Source of the DNA: Shewanella xiamenensis
GTDB lineage: Bacteria; Pseudomonadota; Gammaproteobacteria; Enterobacterales; Shewanellaceae
Direction of reading: 5' to 3'
Assembly: GCF_014647135.1 (NCBI RefSeq)
Contig: NZ_BMOP01000002.1
Span: 62,001 to 126,000, forward strand
DNA length: 64,000 nucleotides
The stretch's first letter is position 1. Each line of letters begins with the position of its first letter. A program made the position numbers and the translations under genes. The notes under the pieces are model-generated. The model had not been told where the DNA came from. It worked only from the letters and a program-made list of their open reading frames with translations, and searched no databases. Positions 55,564-64,000 of this stretch are shown in pieces.

Positions 55564-57132
55564 ATGAGCCAGAGTAACCCTAGTCACAATAAAATCAGTA
55601 ACAACCATCATCACGCACAAGAGATCCGCCTCACTCCTCAAGACGAATTGATTTCCACCACAGATACCCGAGGGATTATTACCTATGTTAATCAACGATT
55701 TGTCGAAGTATCAGGATACCGCACCGAAGAATTAATTGGGCATCCGCATAACAAAGTGCGCCATCCCGATATGCCTAGTGCCGCTTTTAAAGAGATGTGG
55801 CAAAAACTAAAATCGGGCCAATCTTGGCGTGGCATAGTTAAAAATCGCTGTAAAAATGGCGATTTTTATTGGGTTGATGCCTTTGTTTCTCCCGTGTTTG
55901 AGAATGGCACAATTGTTGGTTATCAGTCGGTTCGTCTGCAACCACAGGCAGCCTATGTCACTAGAGCAACAGCTATTTACCGCAGGTTATTGGACAATAA
56001 ATCCATTGCTAAGCCACTTAGTTTGATGCAAAAACGTGTTGTCTCTGCTGTAGTTGCATCGACAGGATTATTAATTGCGGGTTACCTTTGGGGTTGGGGA
56101 GTGATTATCGCTGGCGCGATTTTAATGGGCCTTAACTTAGCTATCTTCTACGATGAAGCCTTTCGTATTCCGGCCAAGTTGATTGATATGCAAACAAAAT
56201 ACGATTCTATAAGTCGCTACATCTACTCGGGAGCTGACACCTCATCGATTCTCGATTTTCAATTGATTTTATTACAAGCCAAGATGAATGGCGTACTCGG
56301 CCGCACTCAAGATCAAGCTAATCAATTGCATGCGATAGCCGATCAACTTGTGGTCACCACTGAACAAACCTATGCCAGCCTAGATCAAGAGAAAAACCAG
56401 CTCGAGCAACTGGCAAGTGCAATGGAAGAAATGAGTTCGACGATTACCGAAGTTGCTCAAAACACTCAACGAACCTCAACCAGCATTAATACCGCCTATG
56501 ATCTCTGCCTAAAAAGCAGCGCCAATATGAAGGCTAATACCCAAAAGGTCGAACAGCTGGCTAAATCCGTCGCCGATGCAGCGAATAATGCCAATCTGCT
56601 TAATCAAGAAGCTGAACGAGTTGCCAGTGCCATGGGTGAGATTGATTCTATTGCTGAGCAAACTAACCTGCTTGCCCTCAATGCCGCCATTGAAGCCGCG
56701 AGAGCGGGTGAACAAGGGCGCGGCTTTGCAGTGGTGGCCGATGAAGTGCGCGCCCTATCGAGCCGCACTCAGTTATCGACCAACAGTATTTCGCAGAGTG
56801 TCGATAAGATGTTCAGCATGTTAAATGCGTGGGCAAAAGAAATGGAGCAAAGCCGCCAACATGCAGAGCAATGCGCTAACGACATTCAAACCTCCGCCAA
56901 AAACGTCAACACCATTTACCAAGAAGTCAGCGAGATCCACACCTTTGCACAGCAAAATGCGGTGGCCGCTGATCAGCAGCGCCAAGTGGTGCATGAAATC
57001 ACCAACAATATTCATTTCATCACCCAAAGCAGCAGTGAAAACCTCGCGGCAACGCATCAGATTGGTGATGCCGCCAATCATTTAAAACACAGCGCTGAAA
57101 AAGCACTTGGCCTACGCCGCGCCTTTGGCTAG
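55564..57132 (+). CDS. Aer-like PAS-domain chemoreceptor
   Basis: A 522-residue receptor with a cytoplasmic N-terminal PAS domain (about 15-130; [21 protein letters not shown] and [17 protein letters not shown] are the FAD-binding Aer pattern). Two closely spaced membrane helices follow (about 160-198), then a signalling coiled coil with [20 protein letters not shown] and [15 protein letters not shown]. This is the layout of the energy/redox taxis receptor Aer, which has no periplasmic domain. It stands alone; no chemotaxis genes adjoin it. A clear ribosome-binding site before 55564 is lacking. Confidence 0.9.
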   Translation: MSQSNPSHNKISNNHHHAQEIRLTPQDELISTTDTRGIITYVNQRFVEVSGYRTEELIGHPHNKVRHPDMPSAAFKEMWQKLKSGQSWRGIVKNRCKNGDFYWVDAFVSPVFENGTIVGYQSVRLQPQAAYVTRATAIYRRLLDNKSIAKPLSLMQKRVVSAVVASTGLLIAGYLWGWGVIIAGAILMGLNLAIFYDEAFRIPAKLIDMQTKYDSISRYIYSGADTSSILDFQLILLQAKMNGVLGRTQDQANQLHAIADQLVVTTEQTYASLDQEKNQLEQLASAMEEMSSTITEVAQNTQRTSTSINTAYDLCLKSSANMKANTQKVEQLAKSVADAANNANLLNQEAERVASAMGEIDSIAEQTNLLALNAAIEAARAGEQGRGFAVVADEVRALSSRTQLSTNSISQSVDKMFSMLNAWAKEMEQSRQHAEQCANDIQTSAKNVNTIYQEVSEIHTFAQQNAVAADQQRQVVHEITNNIHFITQSSSENLAATHQIGDAANHLKHSAEKALGLRRAFG

Positions 57133-57446
57133 CTGTAATGCCGCGCGATTGTCGACACACAATAGCGCGGCATCCTTTATCCAAGCCAATCCACGCCTTA
57201 AGTTAATCCTCTATTATCAGCAAAACAGCAGCAATATCGTTATAAACAGCCAAAGGGTTAAAAAGTACAGGTTTTAACCGAAAATTTTGCTATACTCCGC
57301 GCCCGCCATTTTTCTGACCGCTAAGCGTTAGAAAGGCACAAACAAGTGCGTTAACGTTCGCCCATGGCAGAATACTTTGCTGTAAAAGTGTCTGTAATAG
57401 GGTGAGGCGCTTGAATGATTGAATGAGTGAATGACAGGAATCCAAA
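57133..57446. promoter_or_regulatory. Promoter and long leader of the RNA helicase gene
   Basis: 314 bases upstream of the helicase. TATACT at about 57290-57295 in the context TTTTGCTATACTCC is a good -10 element; the -35 is weak. A start near 57302 would give a 5' leader of about 145 bases, as is common for cold-responsive RNA helicase genes. No recognised riboswitch is present. Confidence 0.4.
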
Positions 57447-58748
57447 ATGAGATTTGAATCTTTTAGTTTTTGCCCCGAGATTTTACGCGCTATCTCAGAT
57501 TGCGGTTATCAAAAAATGACACCGATTCAGCAGCAAGCGATCCCAGCCATCCGCCGCGGCCAAGATGTGCTCGCCAGCGCGCAAACCGGCACAGGTAAAA
57601 CCGCCGCCTTCGCACTGCCGATCCTACAAAAAATGGTTGAAAACCCAAGTGAAACCTTAAAATCTAACACGCGGGTATTAATCCTCACTCCGACTCGCGA
57701 ACTTGCCGCCCAAGTAGCAGAAAACGTTGAAGCCTACAGCAAGTATTTAAATTTCAGCGTATTAACGATCTACGGTGGCGTAAAGGTTGAGACTCAAGCC
57801 CAAAAGTTAAAACGCGGTGCCGATATTATTGTCGCGACCCCTGGCCGTTTACTCGAGCACCTTACCGCCTGTAACTTAAGTCTGTCTAGCGTTGACTTTT
57901 TAGTGCTCGATGAAGCCGATCGCATGCTGGATATGGGCTTTAGTGCCGACATTCAAAAAATCCTTCAAGCGGTCAACAAGAAGCGTCAAAACCTACTGTT
58001 TTCAGCCACCTTCTCCAGCGCAGTGAAAAAACTGGCTAACGAGATGATGGTCAAACCCCAAGTGATCAGCGCCGATAAACAAAACACCACCGCCGATACC
58101 GTTAGCCAAGTGGTGTATCCGGTAGAGCAGCGTCGTAAACGCGAGCTATTATCGGAGTTGATTGGTAAGAAAAACTGGCAACAAGTGTTAGTGTTTACCG
58201 CGACCCGCGATGCAGCGGATACTCTGGTTAAAGAATTAAATTTAGATGGTATTCCCTCTGAAGTCGTCCACGGTGAAAAAGCCCAAGGTAGCCGTCGCCG
58301 TGCGCTGCGCGAATTTGTATCCGGTAAAGTACGTGTGCTAGTGGCGACCGAAGTGGCCGCCCGCGGTTTAGATATTCCCAGCCTTGAGTATGTGGTCAAC
58401 TTCGACTTACCCTTCCTTGCCGAAGACTATGTTCACCGTATAGGCCGAACAGGTCGTGCAGGTAAAAGTGGCGTGGCGATTTCATTTGTGAGCCGTGAAG
58501 AAGAGCGCACCCTAGCGGATATTGAAAAGCTAATTGGCCAAAAAATTCGCCGCATTACCGTGCCAGGATATGAGGTCGGTAGCCGTGAGTTGTTGTTAAA
58601 ACAGCTGCAAAACCGTCGCAGTTTTGCCAAAAAACAACAGCGACTCGACAACGTCAGCGAGCAGATCATCGCCGAAAAAAGCATGCAGGGCCGCCGCGTG
58701 AAAATGAAAGTTGGTCAAGCCCCAAGCAAAGGCAAAAAACTCAAATAA
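57447..58748 (+). CDS. DEAD-box ATP-dependent RNA helicase, RhlE-like
   Basis: A 433-residue RNA helicase with all core motifs: Q-motif (GYQKMTPIQQQAIP), Walker A (AQTGTGKT), PTRELAAQV, DEAD (LVLDEADRMLDMGF), SAT (LFSATF), and HRIGRTGRAG. A short basic tail after residue 385 ends in KGKKLK. The order and the PTRELA/VATPGRLLEH context fit the RhlE group, which acts in rRNA maturation and RNA decay. The gene is monocistronic with a terminator at 58803. Confidence 0.9.
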   Translation: MRFESFSFCPEILRAISDCGYQKMTPIQQQAIPAIRRGQDVLASAQTGTGKTAAFALPILQKMVENPSETLKSNTRVLILTPTRELAAQVAENVEAYSKYLNFSVLTIYGGVKVETQAQKLKRGADIIVATPGRLLEHLTACNLSLSSVDFLVLDEADRMLDMGFSADIQKILQAVNKKRQNLLFSATFSSAVKKLANEMMVKPQVISADKQNTTADTVSQVVYPVEQRRKRELLSELIGKKNWQQVLVFTATRDAADTLVKELNLDGIPSEVVHGEKAQGSRRRALREFVSGKVRVLVATEVAARGLDIPSLEYVVNFDLPFLAEDYVHRIGRTGRAGKSGVAISFVSREEERTLADIEKLIGQKIRRITVPGYEVGSRELLLKQLQNRRSFAKKQQRLDNVSEQIIAEKSMQGRRVKMKVGQAPSKGKKLK

Positions 58749-58802
58749 TGTTGTGTTGATAACTATCTTAACGCGCTAATTTAATACACTAATAATAATG
58801 TT

Positions 58803-58829
58803 AAAGCGTCCTTAAACGGACGCTTTTTT
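58803..58829 (+). terminator. Intrinsic terminator of the helicase gene
   Basis: Perfect 9-bp stem AAAGCGTCC/GGACGCTTT with a 6-base loop and a run of T, 55 bases after the stop. Confidence 0.88.
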
Positions 58830-59085
58830 ATTACCATTTAAAACCTATCTGACTCAGAGTGATTTGCGGACATCTTGTTCTTATTGCAATATCCGAGTGA
58901 TAGCACTGATTAACAAACCCAATAAATAACGACAAATACTGCAATAAATTTCGCATCTCGCCGTTCTTATTTCTACGTTTACCACCCATGCTCAGTCCAC
59001 CCAAGCACACAGGCTAATGGCGGTTTACCGTTAACAGCAGAATATTTAATTGAAACAAAAACTAATGACAAGGAGATATGCTCTA

Positions 59086-59730
59086 ATGCAGTCCACACTA
59101 CAGCGATTTTTACTGACCATCAGCCTACTGCTCGGCAGTTTTAGCACGCTCGCTCAATCTATCGCTAAAGATGAATATTCGGTTAGCCCACTACTCAATG
59201 GCGAGCAAATCCCCGCAATCACTTTGCAAGACATGAATGGCCAAAATGTTGATTTAGCCAAATTAACGGCACAAAAACCAACGATTTTCTTCTTTTACCG
59301 TGGCGGCTGGTGCCCGTTTTGCAACAACCAAATGGGACAATTAAAAGCGATCGAGCCAAAACTCATTGAAATGGGTTTTCAATTAGTGGGTATATCACCC
59401 GATACGCCAGCACTGTTAAAAGCCTCGGCGGCGAAAAATGAGCTCAAATACTTGCTCCTTTCCGATGAAAAAATGCAGGCATCGCAAGCCTTTGGCCTTG
59501 CCTTTTATACCAGCAAGCAAGTTACTGAGACTTACCTGAGCCGCTTAAAACTGGATAATCCACTTTGGACAACGCCCGAAGGCGATAAAAGATTAGTCCT
59601 GCCAGTACCGGCAATTTATATTGCTGATACTCAAGGATTAATCCATTTCCAATATGTGAATCCCAACTACAAGGTGAGACCTGCGCCTAAGTTGATTCTG
59701 ACGGCGGCTAGCCTCGTCGGTGCGCCATAA
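59086..59730 (+). CDS. Exported peroxiredoxin-like (AhpC/TSA) protein
   Basis: A 214-residue thioredoxin-fold protein with signal peptide (cleavage near LAQSI). The redox site is FFYRGGWCPFCNNQ, with a CxxC pair rather than the single peroxidatic cysteine of classic peroxiredoxins; it matches the AhpC/TSA-like periplasmic group. The start at 59086 is chosen because AAGGAG lies 10 bases upstream and a signal peptide begins there. It is monocistronic. Role: extracytoplasmic thiol-dependent peroxide reduction or disulfide exchange. Confidence 0.82.
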   Translation: MQSTLQRFLLTISLLLGSFSTLAQSIAKDEYSVSPLLNGEQIPAITLQDMNGQNVDLAKLTAQKPTIFFFYRGGWCPFCNNQMGQLKAIEPKLIEMGFQLVGISPDTPALLKASAAKNELKYLLLSDEKMQASQAFGLAFYTSKQVTETYLSRLKLDNPLWTTPEGDKRLVLPVPAIYIADTQGLIHFQYVNPNYKVRPAPKLILTAASLVGAP

Positions 59731-59864
59731 TAATCCATATCCCACCCAAGCAGCCGCTAAGAATCGTTATCGATTTAGCGACTGCTTTGCTAAACTAGCT
59801 CCGCCGCAATAAATATCGCCCCAATTTAATCAGATCAATCCCTTTAGCCCGCGGCGGAGCCACA

Positions 59865-60500
59865 ATGAATTCTCAAACCTATAATCAAGCCATACTCGAA
59901 CTCGCACTGGCGGGGCTTACCGATTTAACCACTTCAGCTCAAGCCAAAAAAGCCCAACGCACACCCGCACAGGAAAGCCATTTTTTATGCAACTGGATGG
60001 TTGAGGCCCTGAAGGAAAAACGCTTTTCAAAATTGGTTGCCGAGGATCTGACCACGTGGATCCGTATGGCTCGCAGCCAAGGGGCTGGCGCCGAACTTAA
60101 GCGGTTATTGGAAAGAATTGTTTTCCAATATCAAGCTGTTGAGAATTCGCAACTCGCATTAGGTACAGCCTTAAATGCCATGATTGCCGAGTTGACTGAG
60201 CGCAAGTGGTTAGTGTTTACCGATACCGAAATTAATACGAAACTGAAGCTAGACGGCGATGGCCAATCTAGCTTAGTCATTGATGTAAAAGAATTTACCC
60301 AGCATATTCAAGATAATCAGCTCATCAAACCCATCAACTTATATGTCCGTGCCGATGAGCAACAGTTGACTCAAATCGCTCTCTCCCATGGTTTGCTGAT
60401 AAGCCAGGGCAATAAGAAAACGAGTCTTATCAAACACCATAAGACCTATCGAATTTATCCTCACAATCAGCAACCTGCATTGTGCCAACTGTTGGCTTAA
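59865..60500 (+). CDS. DUF2913 family protein
   Basis: A 211-residue cytoplasmic protein of the gammaproteobacterial DUF2913 family. Recognised by an N-terminal helical region (QTYNQAILELALAGLTDLT, then LCNWMVEALKEKRFSKLVAEDLTTWIRMARSQGAGAELKRLLE) and a C-terminal mixed region. No catalytic motif is seen. It has its own short upstream region of 134 bases and is followed by the binding-protein gene after 118 bases. Function unknown. Confidence 0.75.
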   Translation: MNSQTYNQAILELALAGLTDLTTSAQAKKAQRTPAQESHFLCNWMVEALKEKRFSKLVAEDLTTWIRMARSQGAGAELKRLLERIVFQYQAVENSQLALGTALNAMIAELTERKWLVFTDTEINTKLKLDGDGQSSLVIDVKEFTQHIQDNQLIKPINLYVRADEQQLTQIALSHGLLISQGNKKTSLIKHHKTYRIYPHNQQPALCQLLA

Positions 60501-60618
60501 CGGCTTAAAACTGCTTGAATAGGTAAACTGCGCCACAGATAACCATTTTTTCACAACGAAAGAATACAATGTAGCGTAGTAACCACTAAGCTCGATCAAC
60601 CAAGGAGTGAAGGACTCG

Positions 60619-61368
60619 ATGGGTAAAGGAAGTATTCTCTATCGTTGCCTCGTTAAAGGCGTTTTATTACTGATTTTGTTTGCCCCTCAGTCCTATGCAG
60701 AACAACTCAAGTACAACATTACTGGCTCATATTCTTGGTATCCGTATTTTATTGCCAATCAACCCGATGCTCCGGGAATAATTTCTGAATTAATTCCGCA
60801 GATTTTATCCTTAGCGAATATTGAGGGAGAAAATCTGTCCTTGCCGCCCAAACGGACGAACAACGCCCTTGAAACGGGTCAACTAGATTTTGATGTGGTT
60901 AGCCCCAGTTGGTTTGAAAACCAAGATTTTGGTCCCTTATTCGTGAAATCCGATCCCATCATGCCTATCACTGAGTACGTAGTGACCAGACCCGAAGATG
61001 TTGAATCATTCAAAGAAATCACTGGAATTAAAGGCAAGCAAATCGGTACCGTCAGGGGATATTTGTACCATGACGACAAGGAGTTTATCCGTGTCGATTT
61101 TACCTCTGAACAAGAGTTGATTAAGGCATTAGATAAACACCGCATCACGGCCATTATCTCGGGTAACTATCCCGCCTTATATTGGTCAAACAAGCTTAAG
61201 ATCCCCGTTGGATTAGCCGCGGTGCATTCTGATGGCCTACTGGTGCTAAGGCTACGGAAAGAGCATGCTGCTCTACTACCTGCGCTCAATCACGCGATAG
61301 CGCAGCTAAAAGCCAATGGAAAAGTAGAGCAGATTATCCAAAAATATACCCAAGCCTTCGCAAGCTAA
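60619..61368 (+). CDS. Periplasmic amino-acid-type binding protein
   Basis: A 249-residue exported protein of the bacterial extracellular solute-binding family 3 fold (signal peptide cleaved near SYAEQ). It has the two-lobed pattern with GIISELIPQILSLANIE, the hinge region IGTVRGYLYHDD, and LKANGKVEQIIQKY at the C-terminus. No ABC transporter genes are adjacent, which is common for Shewanella and Vibrio orphan binding proteins of this type. An ATG at 60619 is preferred over a GTG at 60607. Ligand unknown. Confidence 0.8.
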   Translation: MGKGSILYRCLVKGVLLLILFAPQSYAEQLKYNITGSYSWYPYFIANQPDAPGIISELIPQILSLANIEGENLSLPPKRTNNALETGQLDFDVVSPSWFENQDFGPLFVKSDPIMPITEYVVTRPEDVESFKEITGIKGKQIGTVRGYLYHDDKEFIRVDFTSEQELIKALDKHRITAIISGNYPALYWSNKLKIPVGLAAVHSDGLLVLRLRKEHAALLPALNHAIAQLKANGKVEQIIQKYTQAFAS

Positions 61369-61477
61369 ATCGATAAAAGCTCATGTTTCCAAGTACTCAC
61401 AAGAAAATGGCTCTGCAATAACGCGGCAAGTATGCAGCAACTTTAGTCTTTTCAAATCGCAAAGATGCAATGGATAT

Positions 61478-61828
61478 TCAAGAGGATTTCGCGTTTAGTG
61501 CAACCTTAGGTTTTAACACCAAACGCTGCCCCTGATTAAGATGGGTTGTGCAGGCGACCCGCAATAAAGAAGCAAAGTTAGCCACTTCTCCGTGGCGAGT
61601 TAACACCTCTCGGTAAATACGGGTTAAAAATACCGCGACACTCAGCTCGGCATCTTCGGCAATCTCTTCAATAATCTGCCAAAAAATCGCCTCGAGGCGC
61701 ACGCTCGTCACCACACCATCGATGCGAATGGAGCGGGTTTTGAGTTCAAACAGTTCAGGTTCGGCACCGGAATAGATTTCACACACAATATTACTCCCCA
61801 AGCAGCTATTGCGCTTTGCTCCAGCCAT
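61478..61828 (-). CDS. Ribbon-helix-helix (RHH_4) protein
   Basis: A 116-residue protein with an RHH_4 domain (about 30-100). The beta-strand TRSIRIDGVVTSVRLE and helix FWQIIEEIAEDAELSVAVFLTRIYREV are typical; NFASLLRVACTTHL follows. These small proteins are thought to bind DNA as dimers. The start at 61828 is chosen over a TTG at 61861. It is transcribed alone, downstream of the PfpI gene by 85 bases. Target unknown. Confidence 0.75.
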   Translation of the reverse strand: MAGAKRNSCLGSNIVCEIYSGAEPELFELKTRSIRIDGVVTSVRLEAIFWQIIEEIAEDAELSVAVFLTRIYREVLTRHGEVANFASLLRVACTTHLNQGQRLVLKPKVALNAKSS

Positions 61829-61913
61829 TGCGCCTTGCTTAAGTCCCCAGCGAATACTCAACTTAAGCCTCTACCCGAACTGTTATGCCATAAATTACAC
61901 AGGATGAGTATCG

Positions 61914-62474
61914 TTAATTCAATAACTTGTTAAACTGCGCCAACCATGCAGGATGCGCTGGCCATGCGGGCGCGGTAACTAATTTGCCATCGGTAATTGC
62001 CGCAGTGACTTCAATATCACAATATTCAGCGCCAGCTTGTTTCACCTCGGGCGCGCAAGCGGGATAGGCTGACACTTTTTTACCGCGAACCACATTGGCC
62101 GCCGTGAGTAACTGCGCGCCATGGCAAATAGCCGCAATCGGTTTATCTTGGGCGGCAAATTCTGCCACGAGGGCAATCACCGCAGGGTTTAGGCGTAAAT
62201 ACTCTGGCGCCCTACCACCTGGAAGCAACAGCGCATCAAAATCACTCGCGTTCGAACCAGCAAAATTGCCATTTAAGGCAAATAAGTGTCCTGGTTTTTC
62301 GGTATAGGTTTGGTCGCCTTCAAAGTCATGAATTGCCGTTTTAATGGTTTGCCCCGCCACTTTATCGGGACAAACAACCGTGACACTGTGACCCACCATT
62401 TGCAGGGCTTGGAACGGTACCATTAACTCGTAATCTTCAACAAAATCACCGGCGATAATCAAAATATTGGCCAT
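61914..62474 (-). CDS. DJ-1/PfpI family protein
   Basis: A 186-residue protein of the DJ-1/PfpI superfamily. The nucleophile elbow is [15 protein letters not shown] with Cys near residue 117, and the conserved Glu (FVEDYEL) near residue 14. The segment [27 protein letters not shown] fits the family core. It is most like PfpI-type protein deglycase/protease members. GAAACTCC-type ribosome-binding sequence (AAGGAG on the minus strand) lies just before the start. Substrate in this organism is unknown. Confidence 0.85.
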   Translation of the reverse strand: MANILIIAGDFVEDYELMVPFQALQMVGHSVTVVCPDKVAGQTIKTAIHDFEGDQTYTEKPGHLFALNGNFAGSNASDFDALLLPGGRAPEYLRLNPAVIALVAEFAAQDKPIAAICHGAQLLTAANVVRGKKVSAYPACAPEVKQAGAEYCDIEVTAAITDGKLVTAPAWPAHPAWLAQFNKLLN

Positions 62475-62592
62475 GAGAAACTCCTTTTATTCGATAAGGG
62501 AAAACGCAACAGCGGATTTCACTCTACTCCGACCATTAAATTTAGGGTAATAGTGGAATACTACAAATCGATACAGCCGTTTCAGGCATAAA

Positions 62593-62612
62593 AAAGCGCC
62601 CGTAGGCGCTTT
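62593..62612 (-). terminator. Intrinsic terminator of the flotillin gene
   Basis: Perfect 8-bp stem AAAGCGCC/GGCGCTTT with a 4-base loop; on the minus strand it runs into a T-tract. It lies 23 bases beyond the flotillin stop. Confidence 0.85.
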
Positions 62613-62634
62613 AGTCTTTGGTGATTGACCACTC

Positions 62635-64000
62635 TTAATTATTTATCTTTGGTTCAATCATGGCCTGTTGCTGACTATAACCATTCAGCCCAGTGTTGGC
62701 CGATTTCACCACATTTAAGGCCTCGGTCGTCAGTGCATTATTGCCATTGAGCAGATCGTTCAAAGTGCCAGAATCCGCTTGGACTAAGCCTAATTCACGT
62801 AGCATGGCATCGACAACTGGCGCATTGGCGCGATAGTTTAAGGCTGCGCTAGTCACTTGTTCAGCGATACCACCTTGGTTGATGGCGGAACTATCACCAC
62901 CCGTAGCAAATTGATGACCAGCACCATAACCTTGAAGAATTTTAATACCTTCGATGTTTTCCAATGGTTTAACCGCTTGAGCAACAATTTCTGGCAAGGC
63001 TTTTAAGATCGCAAGGGATTTTTGCAGCGCAATCTGCTCATCACGCAGCACGTTTTCGGCTTCGTACAGAGCTTGTTTACCAGCCGCTTCAACGGCATAG
63101 ACTTTTTCATCCGCCTCGGCTTGCAGTTTTTTCGCATCGGCACTGGCACGCGCTTCAATCAAAATCGCACTCGATCTGTCTTCCGCGGCACGTTTCTCGG
63201 CTTCAGCTTGCACTGTCACACCAACAGCATCGCGCTCCGCTTCCTTACGGGCATCAATCACTTCAATTTCTTTGCGACGATTGGCTTCCGCCACTTGGCG
63301 CGCTGTGATAACCGCTTCCTCTTTCTCCACTTTCAGCTTTTCCGCTTCTGCTGCGCGGGCACGGGCGGCCGACTCTTCTTCCGATTTAGCGGCTACCGCG
63401 ATGTGTTTTTCCTGCTCGGCGACTTCGATATCACGTTGCTGTTGAATACGCGCCTGTTCGATAGATTTACGTTTTTCAATCTCGCGTGTTTCAATATCTT
63501 TGGTCTTTTCAATTTCCGCGGTTTCGATAGCACGTTCTTTGGCAATTTCGGCTTCACGTTCTTCACGCGCCTTGTTTTCTTTTTGCTTAATAATTTCAGC
63601 TTTTTGCTCTGCGCGCTTAAATTCGAGTGACTGTTGCTGGATAAGACGTGCTTCTTCTTCCGACTTTTCAATCTCCAGCGATTCTTTTTCAGCCTCTAAG
63701 TTACGCTGCTCAATCTTAATGCGGTTTTCCTGCTGAATATCGTTGGTTTCTTTACGCTTTTCTTCAATGATTTTAGCTAGACGCGCGCGACCTTCTGCGT
63801 CGAATGCGTTGTTTTCATTGAAAAACTGCAAGTCGGTTTGGTCAAATCCCGTCAAGGAAACGGATTCAAGTTCTAAACCGTTTTTCTCTAAATCGTTAGC
63901 AACGTTGTTCTGCACCCGTTGTACAAAATCGGCACGCTGCTCATGCATCTCAGTCATGGTCATTTCGGCTGCAACGGCACGCAACACGTCGACAAACTTA
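62635..64000 (-). CDS. Flotillin-like SPFH protein (C-terminal part)
   Basis: The C-terminal 454 residues of a flotillin-type protein; the gene continues past the right edge. The visible start lies at the end of the SPFH/band 7 domain (TEMHEQRADFVQRVQNNVANDLEKNGLELESVSLTGFDQTD). It is followed by a long Glu/Lys/Ala-rich coiled coil (about 90-330 of the visible part) and a C-terminal flotillin tail (LPEIVAQAVKPLENIEGIKILQG). Such proteins form oligomeric scaffolds at inner-membrane microdomains. A YuaF/NfeD-type partner would be expected upstream, beyond the window. Confidence 0.88.
   Translation of the reverse strand, partial: KFVDVLRAVAAEMTMTEMHEQRADFVQRVQNNVANDLEKNGLELESVSLTGFDQTDLQFFNENNAFDAEGRARLAKIIEEKRKETNDIQQENRIKIEQRNLEAEKESLEIEKSEEEARLIQQQSLEFKRAEQKAEIIKQKENKAREEREAEIAKERAIETAEIEKTKDIETREIEKRKSIEQARIQQQRDIEVAEQEKHIAVAAKSEEESAARARAAEAEKLKVEKEEAVITARQVAEANRRKEIEVIDARKEAERDAVGVTVQAEAEKRAAEDRSSAILIEARASADAKKLQAEADEKVYAVEAAGKQALYEAENVLRDEQIALQKSLAILKALPEIVAQAVKPLENIEGIKILQGYGAGHQFATGGDSSAINQGGIAEQVTSAALNYRANAPVVDAMLRELGLVQADSGTLNDLLNGNNALTTEALNVVKSANTGLNGYSQQQAMIEPKINN

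Noticed and set aside
63022-63630. Plus-strand Phe-rich frame opposite the flotillin gene
   Set aside because: Phe/Leu/Arg repeats are the antisense of the Glu/Lys/Ala coiled coil, not a real protein.

Overview
The window looks like a chromosomal segment of a Shewanella species. The main reason is the intact dmsEFABGH extracellular DMSO reductase operon on the minus strand (decaheme cytochrome, MtrB-like barrel, molybdoenzyme, FeS subunit, TorD chaperone). Other supporting features are periplasmic flavoprotein/tetraheme cytochrome pairs, an FMN-binding lipoprotein beside apbE, many outer-membrane porins, GTGA-N6-TCAC CRP-like sites, and chitin/GlcNAc genes under a Shewanella-type operator. 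Assignments come from reading the sequence only; no database search was run.

Layout. 1-2260: a variable edge with a type I restriction R subunit running off the left end, a small PD-(D/E)XK protein, and a tyrosine-integrase gene truncated after about 35 codons. 2216-9596: dms operon. 10298-11935: lactate permease, divergent from dms. 12089-13999: an RclC-like membrane protein and an AhpD-fold protein, divergent from an RclR-like AraC regulator. 14087-18032: a MORN-type repeat protein and a large lipoprotein. 18396-31054: a respiratory island with a porin, a three-module FMN-binding lipoprotein, ApbE, a TtrSR-like two-component system, a TetR regulator, a Tat-exported fumarate-reductase-like flavoprotein, a tetraheme cytochrome, two porins and a periplasmic cupin. 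31506-33305: a Tat-exported transglutaminase-like protein followed by MerT and MerP in overlapping frames. 33764-36924: porin, PstS-like binding protein and chemoreceptor. 37552-39954: RidA, cysteine desulfidase and a YheO-type regulator. 40011-47672: RCC1-repeat protein, DUF368, DUF4442, fungal-type cytosine deaminase, DUF418, DUF1294 and a short-chain fatty acid transporter. 47894-54663: FKBP, GH18 chitinase with upstream riboswitch and operator, ROK kinase, M24 aminopeptidase. 54805-55081: a MITE. 55564-64000: PAS chemoreceptor, DEAD-box helicase, peroxiredoxin, DUF2913, periplasmic binding protein, RHH protein, DJ-1/PfpI protein and the C-terminal part of a flotillin.

How the genes work together. 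The left 31 kb is largely about anaerobic electron transfer: lactate uptake, DMSO respiration at the outer membrane, and a periplasmic reductase of an organic acceptor fed by a tetraheme cytochrome. The cupin beside it could generate or process the acceptor; a DMSP-to-acrylate route is attractive but unproven. The chitinase carries both a c-di-GMP-I riboswitch leader and a perfect palindrome resembling the NagR operator, so chitin breakdown appears tied to surface lifestyle and GlcNAc status. RidA sits next to the enzyme whose product it detoxifies.
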